Of a stretch of 16,070 nucleotides of DNA, positions 7,036 to 13,735 are shown piece after piece (position 1 is the first letter of the stretch; each line of letters begins with the position of its first letter). The notes under the pieces are model-generated. The model was given only the letters and a program-made list of their open reading frames with translations, was not told the DNA's origin and searched no databases. This DNA is from Hyphomonadaceae bacterium (GTDB lineage Bacteria > Pseudomonadota > Alphaproteobacteria > Caulobacterales > Aquidulcibacteraceae), in NCBI GenBank assembly GCA_025458365.1, contig JALOSP010000008.1, positions 1 to 16,070 of the forward strand, written 5' to 3'. A program made the position numbers and the translations under genes.

Positions 7036-7893
7036 TCACATCGAAGTCTTGAGCGGCAGCAACCCTTCAAACTGGGCCGCGCCGCCTTGGGCCTTGGCCT
7101 GGAACGCCTGCATCATATGGGGCGGCGCAAACATCCCGGCCTGCCAGGTGGCGATGTAATCCAGCCCGTCGCGGATCGAGTGGTCGCGGGCGTAGTTCGC
7201 CATCACCTTCGACCCCGCCACGGCCAGCGGCGCTTTGGAGGCGATCTCGCGCGCGGTCTCCATGACGTGGGCCATCAGCGCGTCGTGGGTATCGAACACC
7301 TCATTGACCAGCCCGATCTCGCGGGCACGTTCAGCGGGCAGACGCCGCCCGGTATAGGCCAGTTCACGCATCCAGCCTTCCGGGATCAGCTTGCACAGGC
7401 GCGGAAAGGTGCCAACATCGGCAGTCATCCCCAGATTGATCTCCTGGATGCAGAAGAAGGCATCGCGGGTTGCCCAGCGGATATCGCAAGCGCTCACAAA
7501 GTCCACAGCTCCGCCAATGCACCCCCCCTGGATCGCCACCAGAACCGGGATGCGGGCCTCGTCGAGACAGGAGAACGTGTCTTGCAAATGCTTCACGTGC
7601 AGCCGGAACGCCTCGCCGCGCAGATGCGGATCATTGCTCGGCGCACCAGCCACACCCTCCCCGTCCGTGAAAACCGCCAGGTCCATGCCGGCGCTGAAAT
7701 GCTTGCCCGTGGACGAGATCACGATCACGCGGGCCAGCGCCTTTGTGTCGATTTCCCGGACGATCCCGGGCAATTCGTTCCAGAAAGCACGGTTCATGGC
7801 GTTCATCGCATCCGGCCGGTTCAGCTGGATATGGGCGATATTGCTGTCGATTGTGACCTTGAAACAGGTGCTGGTGGTGTCGGCGTCAAACAT
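7036..7893 (-). CDS. Crotonase-family enzyme, likely delta(3,5)-delta(2,4)-dienoyl-CoA isomerase
   Basis: A 285-residue enoyl-CoA hydratase/isomerase (crotonase) fold protein. The oxyanion-hole segments are FSAGMDL (about 66-72) and QGGCIGGAVDF (about 122-132). Three acidic residues, D131 (AVDF), E151 (QEINL) and D159 (ADVGT), have the same 20 and 8 residue spacing as the catalytic D176/E196/D204 of mammalian ECH1, the peroxisomal/mitochondrial dienoyl-CoA isomerase; the flanking ACDIR and ADVGT also match. That favours isomerisation of 3,5-dienoyl-CoA in unsaturated fatty-acid beta-oxidation over simple hydration. I chose ATG 7893 because AGGAG sits seven bases upstream; ATGs at 7911 and 7914 precede that ribosome binding site. 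It is a single gene, divergent from the DUF4197 gene. Confidence 0.85.
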   Translation of the reverse strand: MFDADTTSTCFKVTIDSNIAHIQLNRPDAMNAMNRAFWNELPGIVREIDTKALARVIVISSTGKHFSAGMDLAVFTDGEGVAGAPSNDPHLRGEAFRLHVKHLQDTFSCLDEARIPVLVAIQGGCIGGAVDFVSACDIRWATRDAFFCIQEINLGMTADVGTFPRLCKLIPEGWMRELAYTGRRLPAERAREIGLVNEVFDTHDALMAHVMETAREIASKAPLAVAGSKVMANYARDHSIRDGLDYIATWQAGMFAPPHMMQAFQAKAQGGAAQFEGLLPLKTSM

Positions 7894-8025
7894 GGGTGTG
7901 CTCCTGATCATCATCTTCAGCTATTCGCCGCACGCAGGAACTACAGACCGGTCAGGCAGGTTATTGCACTCACTGGTCCTTAAAACCGGCCAACGTTGCG
8001 CGCTGCTGGTGTTTGGCCATGGTTG

Positions 8026-8040
8026 TGGCACACTGTGCCA
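8026..8040. promoter_or_regulatory. TGGCAC-N3-GTGCCA palindrome upstream of DUF4197 gene
   Basis: A perfect 6-bp inverted repeat with a 3-bp centre lies 23 bp before the start of the DUF4197 gene, in the 170-bp divergent gap with the crotonase gene. It is operator-like. It contains the TGGCAC of a sigma-54 -24 element, but the required GC at -12 is not in register. Confidence 0.35.
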
Positions 8041-8063
8041 GATTGTCGAGAGGGAGACGTGCC

Positions 8064-8867
8064 ATGCAGCATCCACCACTTGAAAGCCGCAAACAGTCCC
8101 GCAGGTTCATGTTGACCGGCGCACTGGCAGGCAGCGCAGCGGCTTTCTCCGGACAGGCCTATGCCCAGGATGGAAGGCGCGTTCTGGAAGGCTTGCTCGG
8201 CGCTGCGTCGAACCGGCGGGGCGCCAGCCTCAACCCGGCTGATGCGGACGCAGGTCTCCGCGAGGCGCTGATCAATGGCGCGATTGCTTCTGCCTTGCGG
8301 CTGGGCCGTGTGGACGGGTATTGGGGCGACCAGACGGTCCGTATCCCGCTGCCCGGCTCGGTAGGAAGTCTCCAGCGCAGGCTGCGCCCGATCGGACTGT
8401 CAGCACCGCTGGATGACCTGCAACTGAAGATCAACCGGGGTGCCGAAACGGCAGCGCCCATGGCCGTGGATATCTTCCGCGACGCTATCCGCGGGTTGAC
8501 GATTACCGATGCCGTCCAGGTGGTCCGCGGCGGCCCGACGGCAGCAACCACGCTGCTGGACACGCGGACCCGTCCCCAACTTACCGAAATCTTCACCCCT
8601 CCGGTTCGTGGAGGCATGGACCAGTCGGGTGCATCCCAGGCACTGGATGGTGTTGAGGCGCGCTATGGCCGCCAGCTCGGCAGTGCAAGTGCGATCTTTG
8701 GCCGGTCGCAAACAGCCAGCGGCAGCCTGAAGGACCAGTTTGTCGGCTTTGCCGTGGGCAAGGCGTTGGACGGGCTGTTCCGATACGTTGGCGAGGAAGA
8801 GCGTGCGATACGGTCTGATCCGGCCCGCCGCTCCAGCGAGCTGCTGCGACGGGTTTTCGGCGGTTGA
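8064..8867 (+). CDS. DUF4197 family protein with Tat-like signal peptide
   Basis: A 267-residue protein of unknown function. The N-terminus has twin arginines (R13-R14 in SRRFMLTG), a hydrophobic stretch to about residue 29 and an AYA site at 32-34, so it is probably exported through Tat or Sec and released to the periplasm. The mature part shows DUF4197 signatures: LREALINGAIASAL, GYWGDQTVRIPLP, LDDLQLKINRGAETAAP, and DAIRGLTITDAVQVVRGGPTAAT. The conserved AATxYF segment of relatives reads AATTLLDTRT here. I chose ATG 8064 because GAGGGAG is seven bases upstream; an in-frame ATG at 8013 lacks this and would bury the signal peptide. It ends 30 bp from the convergent phaR stop. No function can be inferred from the neighbours. 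Confidence 0.82.
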   Translation: MQHPPLESRKQSRRFMLTGALAGSAAAFSGQAYAQDGRRVLEGLLGAASNRRGASLNPADADAGLREALINGAIASALRLGRVDGYWGDQTVRIPLPGSVGSLQRRLRPIGLSAPLDDLQLKINRGAETAAPMAVDIFRDAIRGLTITDAVQVVRGGPTAATTLLDTRTRPQLTEIFTPPVRGGMDQSGASQALDGVEARYGRQLGSASAIFGRSQTASGSLKDQFVGFAVGKALDGLFRYVGEEERAIRSDPARRSSELLRRVFGG

Positions 8868-8897
8868 CTGTGTCTGGGGAAATCGGGGCGGGGTTGA

Positions 8898-9521
8898 TCA
8901 GGATGGCAGGTCGCGCGCAGCGAGCTTCTCAAGCTGTTCCTGCATTGCGGCCATCTGGGCCTTGAGGGCTTCCAGTTCCGCATTGGGCTTTAAGGTCCGT
9001 TCCGGTGCTTCGCCGGCTGACCCGGCCCGGGCAGTGCTGCCAACCTTTGGCCAGAAAGCGTCAAGCCCGGCGGCCCCGGGGACCATGTCCTGAAACGACC
9101 GGGCCGCCTCGCCCATCAGGGCAAGGTTGCGATCCATGGCAGACTTGAACATGTCACTCACCACTTGCGGCGACCCTGCTCCGGTCAGCACCTTGGTCCA
9201 CTGGTCCTTGGCCTCGGTGAAGGTCTTCATCGACATGTCGAGATAGTCTGGAAGCACCCCGCCGACCCCACCACTGTACTGCCGGATCAGATCCCGCAGG
9301 AAGCCGACAGGCAGGAGGCCCTCGCCCGCGCTTTCGGATTCTACAATGATCTGGGTCAGGATCTGCCGGGTGATGTCGTCACCGCTGCGAGCATCCTCAA
9401 CGACAAAGTCATGCCCGTCACGGACCAGGGCCGCCACGCTATCCAGAGTCACATAGGTGCTGGTCGCCGTGTTGTAGAGGCGCCTGTTCGCGTACTTCTT
9501 GATGATGATCGTTTCGCTCAT
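8898..9521 (-). CDS. phaR: Polyhydroxyalkanoate synthesis repressor PhaR
   Basis: A 207-residue regulator. Known role: PhaR represses phasin and PHB genes and is released when it binds nascent PHB granules. The N-terminal DNA-binding domain (about 4-63) has the diagnostic [20 protein letters not shown] and [20 protein letters not shown]. The PHB-accumulation domain follows (about 69-101, [16 protein letters not shown]...), with a second amphipathic helical region to ~135 and a C-terminal coiled coil at about 175-203 ([20 protein letters not shown]). ATG 9521 gives the standard N-terminus MSETIIIKK. The frame stays open to 9665, but the extension looks non-coding and no ribosome binding site supports it; none is strong at 9521 either. 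It is divergent from phaA, consistent with a PHB regulon. Confidence 0.93.
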   Translation of the reverse strand: MSETIIIKKYANRRLYNTATSTYVTLDSVAALVRDGHDFVVEDARSGDDITRQILTQIIVESESAGEGLLPVGFLRDLIRQYSGGVGGVLPDYLDMSMKTFTEAKDQWTKVLTGAGSPQVVSDMFKSAMDRNLALMGEAARSFQDMVPGAAGLDAFWPKVGSTARAGSAGEAPERTLKPNAELEALKAQMAAMQEQLEKLAARDLPS

Positions 9522-9782
9522 GGTCTGGTCATGTCCGTCTGCGGCGCTTCGGGACACGGTGACCGAACCGGCCACACGCGCGGGCCAGCCGAAGCCACAC
9601 CGTCCCCCTGTACAAGCGTCATGTCGCGCTGCAACATGGGCCGCGCAAGGGGCGCGATGCCGCATGGGCAGTCTGTCGCAGGCAGGACGCGTCGCATCCT
9701 TGCATCAGAAGTGTTAGCAAGCGCAAAACAGGGTTGGCACGCGCCAGCTGATATTCAATCCCGTTTGGAAGGACAACGACCC
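9522..9782. promoter_or_regulatory. Divergent phaR-phaA intergenic region
   Basis: This 261-bp gap must hold promoters for both genes. I see no clear sigma-70 pair. Two candidate PhaR-type dyads lie on the phaA side: CTG-TCG-CAG at 9673-9681, and CTTGC (9699-9703) paired with GCAAG (9717-9721) across 13 bases. PhaR sites in other alphaproteobacteria are TTGC/CTGC-based dyads, so these are plausible but unproven operators. Confidence 0.35.
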
Positions 9783-10961
9783 ATGGCCAGCACAGATATT
9801 ATCATCGCATCGGCGGCCCGCACCGCTGTGGGCTCGTTTTCTGGCGCATTCGCCAGTGTTCCCGCCCATACCCTGGGCGCCACAGCGATCAGTGCGGCCA
9901 TCGCGCGTGCCGGGCTCGACGCCGGGGCGGTAGAAGAAGTGATCTTTGGACAGGTCTTGACAGCTGCACAGGGCCAGAACCCGGCACGTCAGGCCAGCCG
10001 GGCGGCCGGTGTCAGTGACGGCGCACCTGCCTGGCTGATCAACCAGGTCTGCGGGTCGGGTCTGCGCACGGTGGCACTGGCAGCCCAGCAGGTGATGACC
10101 GGGGCAGCGGGCATTGTTGTTGCAGGCGGTCAGGAGAGCATGAGCCTGTCGACCCATGCGGCTTTCTTGCGGGCGGGCCAGAAAATGGGCGATCTCGGCA
10201 TGGTCGATACCATGATCCGCGATGGCCTGTGGGACGCGTTCAACGGCTATCACATGGGCACCACGGCTGAAAACGTGGCCGAGCAATGGCAGATCACCCG
10301 TGACGAGCAGGATGCTTTTGCCGCAGCCAGCCAGAACAAGGCGGAAGCCGCCCAGAAGGCCGGGCATTTTGCTGGCGAGATCACGCCCGTCACGGTCAAG
10401 GGCCGCAAAGGCGACACCATCGTCGATGCTGACGAATACATCCGGCATGGCGCCACGGTGGAAGCGATGGCGGCACTGCGCCCAGCCTTCAAGAAGGACG
10501 GCACCGTTACGGCCGGCAATGCCTCTGGCATCAATGATGGTGCCGCGGCTCTGGTCATCATGAGTGCTGCAGAAGCAGACCGGCGCGGGATCACGCCGCT
10601 GGCCCGGATTGCCAGCTTTGCTACTGCGGGGGTTGATCCTTCAATCATGGGGACCGGGCCGATCCCGGCGTCACGCAAGGCGCTGGAAAAGGCTGGATGG
10701 ACGGTGAACGACCTTGACCTGATCGAAGCGAACGAGGCCTTTGCGGCCCAGGCCATCGCGGTCAATCGCGACATGGGATGGGACACAGCCAAGGTCAACG
10801 TCAACGGCGGAGCCATTGCCATCGGCCATCCGATCGGCGCATCGGGCGCGCGCGTGCTGGTGACCCTGTTGCACGAAATGGCCCGCCGCGACGCGAAAAA
10901 GGGGCTGGCGACACTTTGCATCGGCGGCGGGATGGGTGTTGCGCTGACTGTCGAGCGCTAG
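9783..10961 (+). CDS. phaA: Acetyl-CoA acetyltransferase (beta-ketothiolase)
   Basis: A 392-residue biosynthetic-type thiolase condensing two acetyl-CoA to acetoacetyl-CoA, the first step of PHB synthesis, and reversible for ketone use. The catalytic residues are all present: the acylated C90 in [10 protein letters not shown]349 in [13 protein letters not shown] and the proton-transfer C379 in TLCIGGGMG, one residue offset from the Zoogloea enzyme. GGQESMS (about 117-123) and the NEAFAAQ motif are also intact. I chose ATG 9783 because GGAAGGA lies nine bases upstream and the protein then starts at the usual [17 protein letters not shown]; the frame is open further upstream without coding character. 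Divergence from phaR supports the phaA label, but phaB does not follow (the next gene is convergent cysH), so an atoB/catabolic role is possible. Confidence 0.92.
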   Translation: MASTDIIIASAARTAVGSFSGAFASVPAHTLGATAISAAIARAGLDAGAVEEVIFGQVLTAAQGQNPARQASRAAGVSDGAPAWLINQVCGSGLRTVALAAQQVMTGAAGIVVAGGQESMSLSTHAAFLRAGQKMGDLGMVDTMIRDGLWDAFNGYHMGTTAENVAEQWQITRDEQDAFAAASQNKAEAAQKAGHFAGEITPVTVKGRKGDTIVDADEYIRHGATVEAMAALRPAFKKDGTVTAGNASGINDGAAALVIMSAAEADRRGITPLARIASFATAGVDPSIMGTGPIPASRKALEKAGWTVNDLDLIEANEAFAAQAIAVNRDMGWDTAKVNVNGGAIAIGHPIGASGARVLVTLLHEMARRDAKKGLATLCIGGGMGVALTVER

Positions 10962-10969
10962 ATCAATGT

Positions 10970-10995
10970 GCGTCTGGACAGATCCGTCCAGACGC
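10970..10995. terminator. Bidirectional hairpin between phaA and cysH stops
   Basis: A perfect 10-bp inverted repeat GCGTCTGGAC / GTCCAGACGC with a six-base loop sits in the 41-bp gap between the convergent stops, and an outer GATCA/TGATC pair (10961-10965, 11000-11004) frames it. Its position suggests termination in both directions. Neither side has a T-tract, so it may instead be an RNA-stabilising 3' stem, or a Rho-assisted terminator. Confidence 0.5.
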
Positions 10996-11002
10996 GACCT
11001 GA

Positions 11003-11704
11003 TCAAACGTGCAAGCCGCATTCCTTGGTCGCCGCGTCGGTTTCCCACCACCAGCGGCCCATGCGTGGATGTTCACCGGGTTTCAGCGCCCGTGTGCAGG
11101 GATCGCAACCGATCGAGACATACCCGCGCTGATAGAGCGTGCTGATCGGCACCTCCCAGGTGGCCGTGTAGTCGAGCACGTCCGACCATGACCAGTCTGC
11201 CAACGGGTTGTACTTCGGCACGCTGCGGGCATGGTCGTGCTCACGCGCTTGAAGCCCGGCGCGCGAATCGGCCTGTTCACGGCGCATGCCGGTGATCCAT
11301 GACGAGGCACCGGCAAGCGCGCGATCCAGCGGCACCACCTTGCGCAGCGCGCAACAGGTCTTGCGTGCCTCCAGACTGTCATAGAAGCTGTAGGCCGAGC
11401 CTTGGGCGGCGACAAAACCGGCCACATCGGAGGCCTCGGGCGCAAACACCTCGATCTCGATCCCGAAGTGGGCCTGGGCGCGCTCCAGCAACTCGTGGCT
11501 GGCGGCGGGCAGCATGCCGGTATCGAGCGTGACGATCCGCACCGGCAAGCCAGCGCGCACCAACAGATCAGTCAGCACCATGTCTTCGGCCGACAGCGAA
11601 TTGGCAAGCACCGCGCCCGGTGTCGCAGCGGCTTCCACCAGCAAATCAAGTGCAGCCTCAGCCTTGCTGCGTGAATCATGGATCGGCTTCAGATCGGCAG
11701 TCAC
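11003..11704 (-). CDS. cysH: Assimilatory APS reductase (Fe-S type CysH), thioredoxin-dependent
   Basis: A 233-residue sulfonucleotide reductase that makes sulfite from activated sulfate for cysteine synthesis. The nucleotide-binding N-terminal part has NSLSAEDMVLTDL (about 35-47) and TLDTGMLP (about 59-66). Cysteine pair C117-C118 (KTCCALRK) and C200-x-x-C203 (GCDPCTR) are the four ligands of the [4Fe-4S] cluster seen in APS reductases; the PAPS-only E. coli type lacks them, so APS is the likely substrate. The catalytic cysteine is C229 in the C-terminal KECGLH. I chose GTG 11704 because GGAGGG is seven bases upstream; ATG 11725 overlaps that site. It lies 97 bp downstream of the RibD-like gene on the same strand. 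The other cys genes (cysDN, cysI) are not in view. Confidence 0.92.
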   Translation of the reverse strand: MTADLKPIHDSRSKAEAALDLLVEAAATPGAVLANSLSAEDMVLTDLLVRAGLPVRIVTLDTGMLPAASHELLERAQAHFGIEIEVFAPEASDVAGFVAAQGSAYSFYDSLEARKTCCALRKVVPLDRALAGASSWITGMRREQADSRAGLQAREHDHARSVPKYNPLADWSWSDVLDYTATWEVPISTLYQRGYVSIGCDPCTRALKPGEHPRMGRWWWETDAATKECGLHV

Positions 11705-11801
11705 GGGATGTCCCTCCAGCCCCATGACGTGTCGGTCAGCCGGCGGCGGGCTTCAAGCAGGCAAGACTGAACCCTCAGTTGAGATCGGCTCAGGCCTCGC
11801 G

Positions 11802-12500
11802 TCACCACGCTGCGGGATCGGCGGGGGGCAACAGGTCTGCAAGACTGACGCGCAGATCAGCTGCACGGTCGGCCATCAACAAGCCCCGCCCTGCCAAGGC
11901 CAGCGCCAGAGGCGAGCCCTGGCGGACCCAGACCCGGCTGAACCCCTCGCCACCCATCCGGTCCAGCGCCGTCTCGAACGTCTCGCCCTGGCCAAGGGCG
12001 AAGGGCGCCTCGAAGCCATTCCCGTCATCACTGGCCGCGACCATCGGCCTGCCAGTTGCCAGCCGGGTGAGGAACCCCTGATGCAGCGCCCCGGCCAGCT
12101 CAGCCCGGCAACCGACGGATACCGCGATACCCTGTGCTGCAAGGCGGGCCACGCCGTCACCGGCGGTGCGCGGGTCAGGATCGATGATGGCCACCACAAC
12201 ACGAGCGACGCCCGCCTCGATCAGGCCCGCGCTGCACGACGGCCCGCGCGGGCTGACATGGGCGCACGGCTCCAGCGTGACATAGAGGGTGGCACCGCGC
12301 GCTGCATGGCCGGCGGCGGCAAGGGCAACGGCCTCAGCGTGGGGCCTGCCACCGGGCTGTGTGACCCCTGTAGAGATGATTTCACCATCGCGCACCAGCA
12401 CCGCGCCGACGGTCGGATTGGGACAGGTGCTGCCCAGGAGCGGGACTGCGGCAGCAACCGCCACCGCCATGAACCGGTCATCGGCGAGACCGGGGCACAT
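11802..12500 (-). CDS. RibD-like deaminase with truncated reductase domain
   Basis: A 232-residue protein. The first ~145 residues are a RibD-type cytidine-deaminase-fold domain: CPNPTVGAVLV (about 26-36), zinc ligand and acid in GGRPHAEAVAL, the second zinc site LEPCAHVSPRGPSC, then DPDPRTAGDG and the usual end GFLTRLATGRPMV. Normal RibD (about 360 residues) continues with a ~210-residue NADPH reductase domain. Here fewer than 90 residues remain: AASDDG resembles the start (AASLDG) of that domain, and the text then jumps to what looks like its C-terminal part (ETALDRMGGEGFSRVWV), where the cofactor-site EGG reads RQG. The nucleotide-binding core is missing, so reductase activity is very unlikely; deaminase activity is possible. 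ATG 12500 overlaps the gpmA stop (TGATG). It is not in a riboflavin operon, so it may be a paralogue. Confidence 0.72.
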   Translation of the reverse strand: MCPGLADDRFMAVAVAAAVPLLGSTCPNPTVGAVLVRDGEIISTGVTQPGGRPHAEAVALAAAGHAARGATLYVTLEPCAHVSPRGPSCSAGLIEAGVARVVVAIIDPDPRTAGDGVARLAAQGIAVSVGCRAELAGALHQGFLTRLATGRPMVAASDDGNGFEAPFALGQGETFETALDRMGGEGFSRVWVRQGSPLALALAGRGLLMADRAADLRVSLADLLPPADPAAW

Positions 12501-13219
12501 CAGGGCAGCGCGGGCAGCGGTGTTGCGCGCTCGGGATCAAGATAACGCACGCCAACTGGCCGCAGCGCCTCATCCAGATCGATCAGCAACGGGTTGCCAG
12601 TCGGGATTTCGACCTCGGTGATTGTGGCATCAGGGACTGCAAACAAATGCTTGACCAGCGCCCGCAGGCTGTTGCCATGGGCGGCGATGATCACATTGCC
12701 CTGCCCCAGCGCGGGGGCAATCGTGTCCTGCCAGTAGGGCAGCACCCGCTCAAGCGTGGTTTTCAGACTTTCGGTTGCAGGCAGAAGGTCTTGCGGGACG
12801 GTCGCATAGCGCGCGTCATGGGCAGGATGGCGCGGATCGGATGCTTCAAGCGCAGGCGGCGGAATGTCATAGGACCGGCGCCAGATGTGCACCTGGGCGG
12901 CGCCATGGCGCTCGGCGGTCTCGGCCTTGTTGAGACCGGTCAGCGCGCCATAGTGGCGTTCATTGAGGCGCCAGGATTTTTCCTCTGGCAGCCAACATGC
13001 GTCCATCGCGGTCAATGCCAGCCACAGCGTGCGGATCGCGCGGGTCTGCATCGAGGTGAATGTGCTGGCAAAGGTGAGGCCGGTCGCGGCAATCAGCGCG
13101 CCTGCGGCGCTGGCTTCAGCTTCGCCGCGCTCGGTCAGCGGTACATCATGCCAGCCGGTGAACCGGTTTTCGAGATTCCACTGCGACTGGCCGTGGCGGA
13201 TCAACACGAGGCTGGGCAT
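12500..13219 (-). CDS. gpmA: 2,3-bisphosphoglycerate-dependent phosphoglycerate mutase
   Basis: A 239-residue histidine-phosphatase-superfamily enzyme interconverting 3- and 2-phosphoglycerate in glycolysis/gluconeogenesis. Catalytic and binding residues are present: phosphohistidine H9 in [11 protein letters not shown]60 in MQTRAIRT, E87 in [14 protein letters not shown], and H181 in [14 protein letters not shown]; the dPGM-specific [13 protein letters not shown] block is at 20-32. ATG 13219 has AAAGGA about seven bases upstream. Its stop codon overlaps the start of the RibD-like gene by one base, so the two are translationally coupled, and cysH may follow on the same message. Upstream lies the hairpin-rich 516-bp gap; no clear promoter is seen there on this strand. 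Confidence 0.94.
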   Translation of the reverse strand: MPSLVLIRHGQSQWNLENRFTGWHDVPLTERGEAEASAAGALIAATGLTFASTFTSMQTRAIRTLWLALTAMDACWLPEEKSWRLNERHYGALTGLNKAETAERHGAAQVHIWRRSYDIPPPALEASDPRHPAHDARYATVPQDLLPATESLKTTLERVLPYWQDTIAPALGQGNVIIAAHGNSLRALVKHLFAVPDATITEVEIPTGNPLLIDLDEALRPVGVRYLDPERATPLPALP

Positions 13220-13298
13220 CTGGGGTTCCTTTGATTGGTCCTGACGAGGTCTTGTGCGCAGGCTGTGACCGAGACGGTCGGGCCGATCAAGTCCTCTT

Positions 13299-13326
13299 GA
13301 TCAATTTGCGTTTGGACGGAACCGTC
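13299..13326 (+). repeat. Second copy of the phaA-cysH hairpin motif (decayed)
   Basis: This 28-bp segment matches 10961-10988 at 24 of 28 positions, starting with GATCAAT and covering the left hairpin arm GCGTxTGGAC and the loop. The right arm is altered, so the long stem is lost, leaving GACGG-AA-CCGTC. It lies about 80 bp upstream of gpmA. Confidence 0.5.
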
Positions 13327-13522
13327 TGACAGAAAACAGCGTGATCAAGAGCGAGGGTCTGCTGCGGCATGAGCGCGCACCGGCGCGCTCTCTGACAGGA
13401 TCCAGCGGCTCTGTCGGGCATTTTACCGGCAGTAAGCCTCGCCCCGGAGCGATCTGGCTTAAATGCATATGCTCGCCAAGTGAGCATTGCAGATTCGCAT
13501 TTCGCACTTGCGTCATGCCGGT

Positions 13523-13551
13523 TTGACTTCCCAGGATGCCAGGACCATCTT
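13523..13551 (+). promoter_or_regulatory. Promoter of candidate small RNA, with dyad over the -10
   Basis: TTGACT (13523-13528) and CATCTT (13546-13551) are separated by exactly 17 bp. The -35 matches five of six bases; the -10 is weak (three of six). A start six to eight bases on falls at 13557-13559, exactly where the first RNA stem begins. A dyad GACCA-TCT-TGGTC (13543-13555) covers the -10 and could be an operator. Confidence 0.45.
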
Positions 13552-13557
13552 GGTCAT

Positions 13558-13644
13558 GACGCGAGAGCGTCAATGCCCTTTTGCAAGGGCGTTTCCTCCC
13601 TAGCATACCTTACAAAGCCGGGCTTCGCGCCCGGCTTCTTTTTT
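13558..13644 (+). ncRNA. Candidate trans-acting small RNA (~87 nt) with anti-SD motif
   Basis: The predicted transcript folds by eye into three separate hairpins: GACGC-GAGA-GCGTC (13558-13571, a GNRA tetraloop), GCCCTT-TTGC-AAGGGC (13575-13590), and the terminator AAGCCGGGC/GCCCGGCTT (13615-13637) followed by six T. Between hairpins 2 and 3 an unpaired linker (13591-13614) contains TTTCCTCCCT, complementary to Shine-Dalgarno sequences. Alphaproteobacteria have families of small RNAs (alpha-r14 'cuckoo' type, Rhodobacter CcsR type) built as hairpins with exposed CCUCCUCCC-like motifs that pair with mRNA ribosome binding sites; this architecture is similar. It is not 4.5S, tmRNA or a tRNA by conserved motifs. 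No reading frame in it is worth calling. Confidence 0.55.
13615..13644 (+). terminator. Intrinsic terminator, + strand
   Basis: A perfect 9-bp GC-rich stem AAGCCGGGC / GCCCGGCTT with loop TTCGC is followed by C and six T (13639-13644). No protein gene on the + strand ends nearby, so it most likely ends the candidate small RNA. Confidence 0.85.
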
Positions 13645-13682
13645 GTTGCGTTGCAACATTTCAGATGCAAGGCCGCTCCACG

Positions 13683-13711
13683 AAAAAGGGTGGCGCACAC
13701 GCACCACCCTT
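13683..13711 (-). terminator. Intrinsic terminator of the OmpA-family gene
   Basis: Read on the minus strand, AAGGGTGG pairs with CCACCCTT, with two further G-C pairs inside and a GTGT loop, and the stem runs into five T (complement of the A run at 13683-13687). It lies 25-53 bp past the stop of the OmpA-family gene and faces the + strand terminator at 13615-13644. Confidence 0.85.
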
Positions 13712-13735
13712 GATCCGATCACTTGGAACGCTGGA

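Larger units (their letters stand above)
13220..13735. other. Gene-free, hairpin-rich 516-bp intergenic region
   Basis: No credible protein gene is found on either strand between gpmA and the OmpA-family gene. The stretch holds many inverted repeats: GATCAAG-TCCT-CTTGATC (13285-13302), GACGGAACCGTC (13315-13326), a perfect 8-bp stem GAGCGCGC/GCGCGCTC with loop ACCG (13371-13390), GACAG/CTGTC (13394-13415), ATGCTC/GAGCAT (13469-13487), a candidate small RNA (about 13558-13644) and a minus-strand terminator (13683-13711). The part at 13371-13490 is structured but I cannot assign it to a known RNA family. Confidence 0.7.

Noticed and set aside
8026..8041. Sigma-54 promoter (TGGCAC -24 element)
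   Set aside because: The TTGC of the -12 element is absent at the required spacing; the sequence is better described as a palindrome.
11514..12545. 343-codon open frame on the plus strand across cysH and the RibD-like gene
   Set aside because: Shadow of two real minus-strand genes; composition is typical of complementary GC-rich coding frames.
13301..13606. 101-codon minus-strand frame in the gene-free region, with AGGGAGGA near its start
   Set aside because: The AGGGAGGA is the complement of the small RNA anti-SD linker; the protein has no recognisable sequence and the frame runs through several hairpins.
13371..13650. tRNA, tmRNA, 4.5S or 6S RNA gene in the hairpin-rich gap
   Set aside because: No GTTCRANNC T-loop, no SRP GGTCAGGTCCGGAAGGAAGC-type core, no tmRNA tag frame, and no 6S-like central bubble could be recognised.
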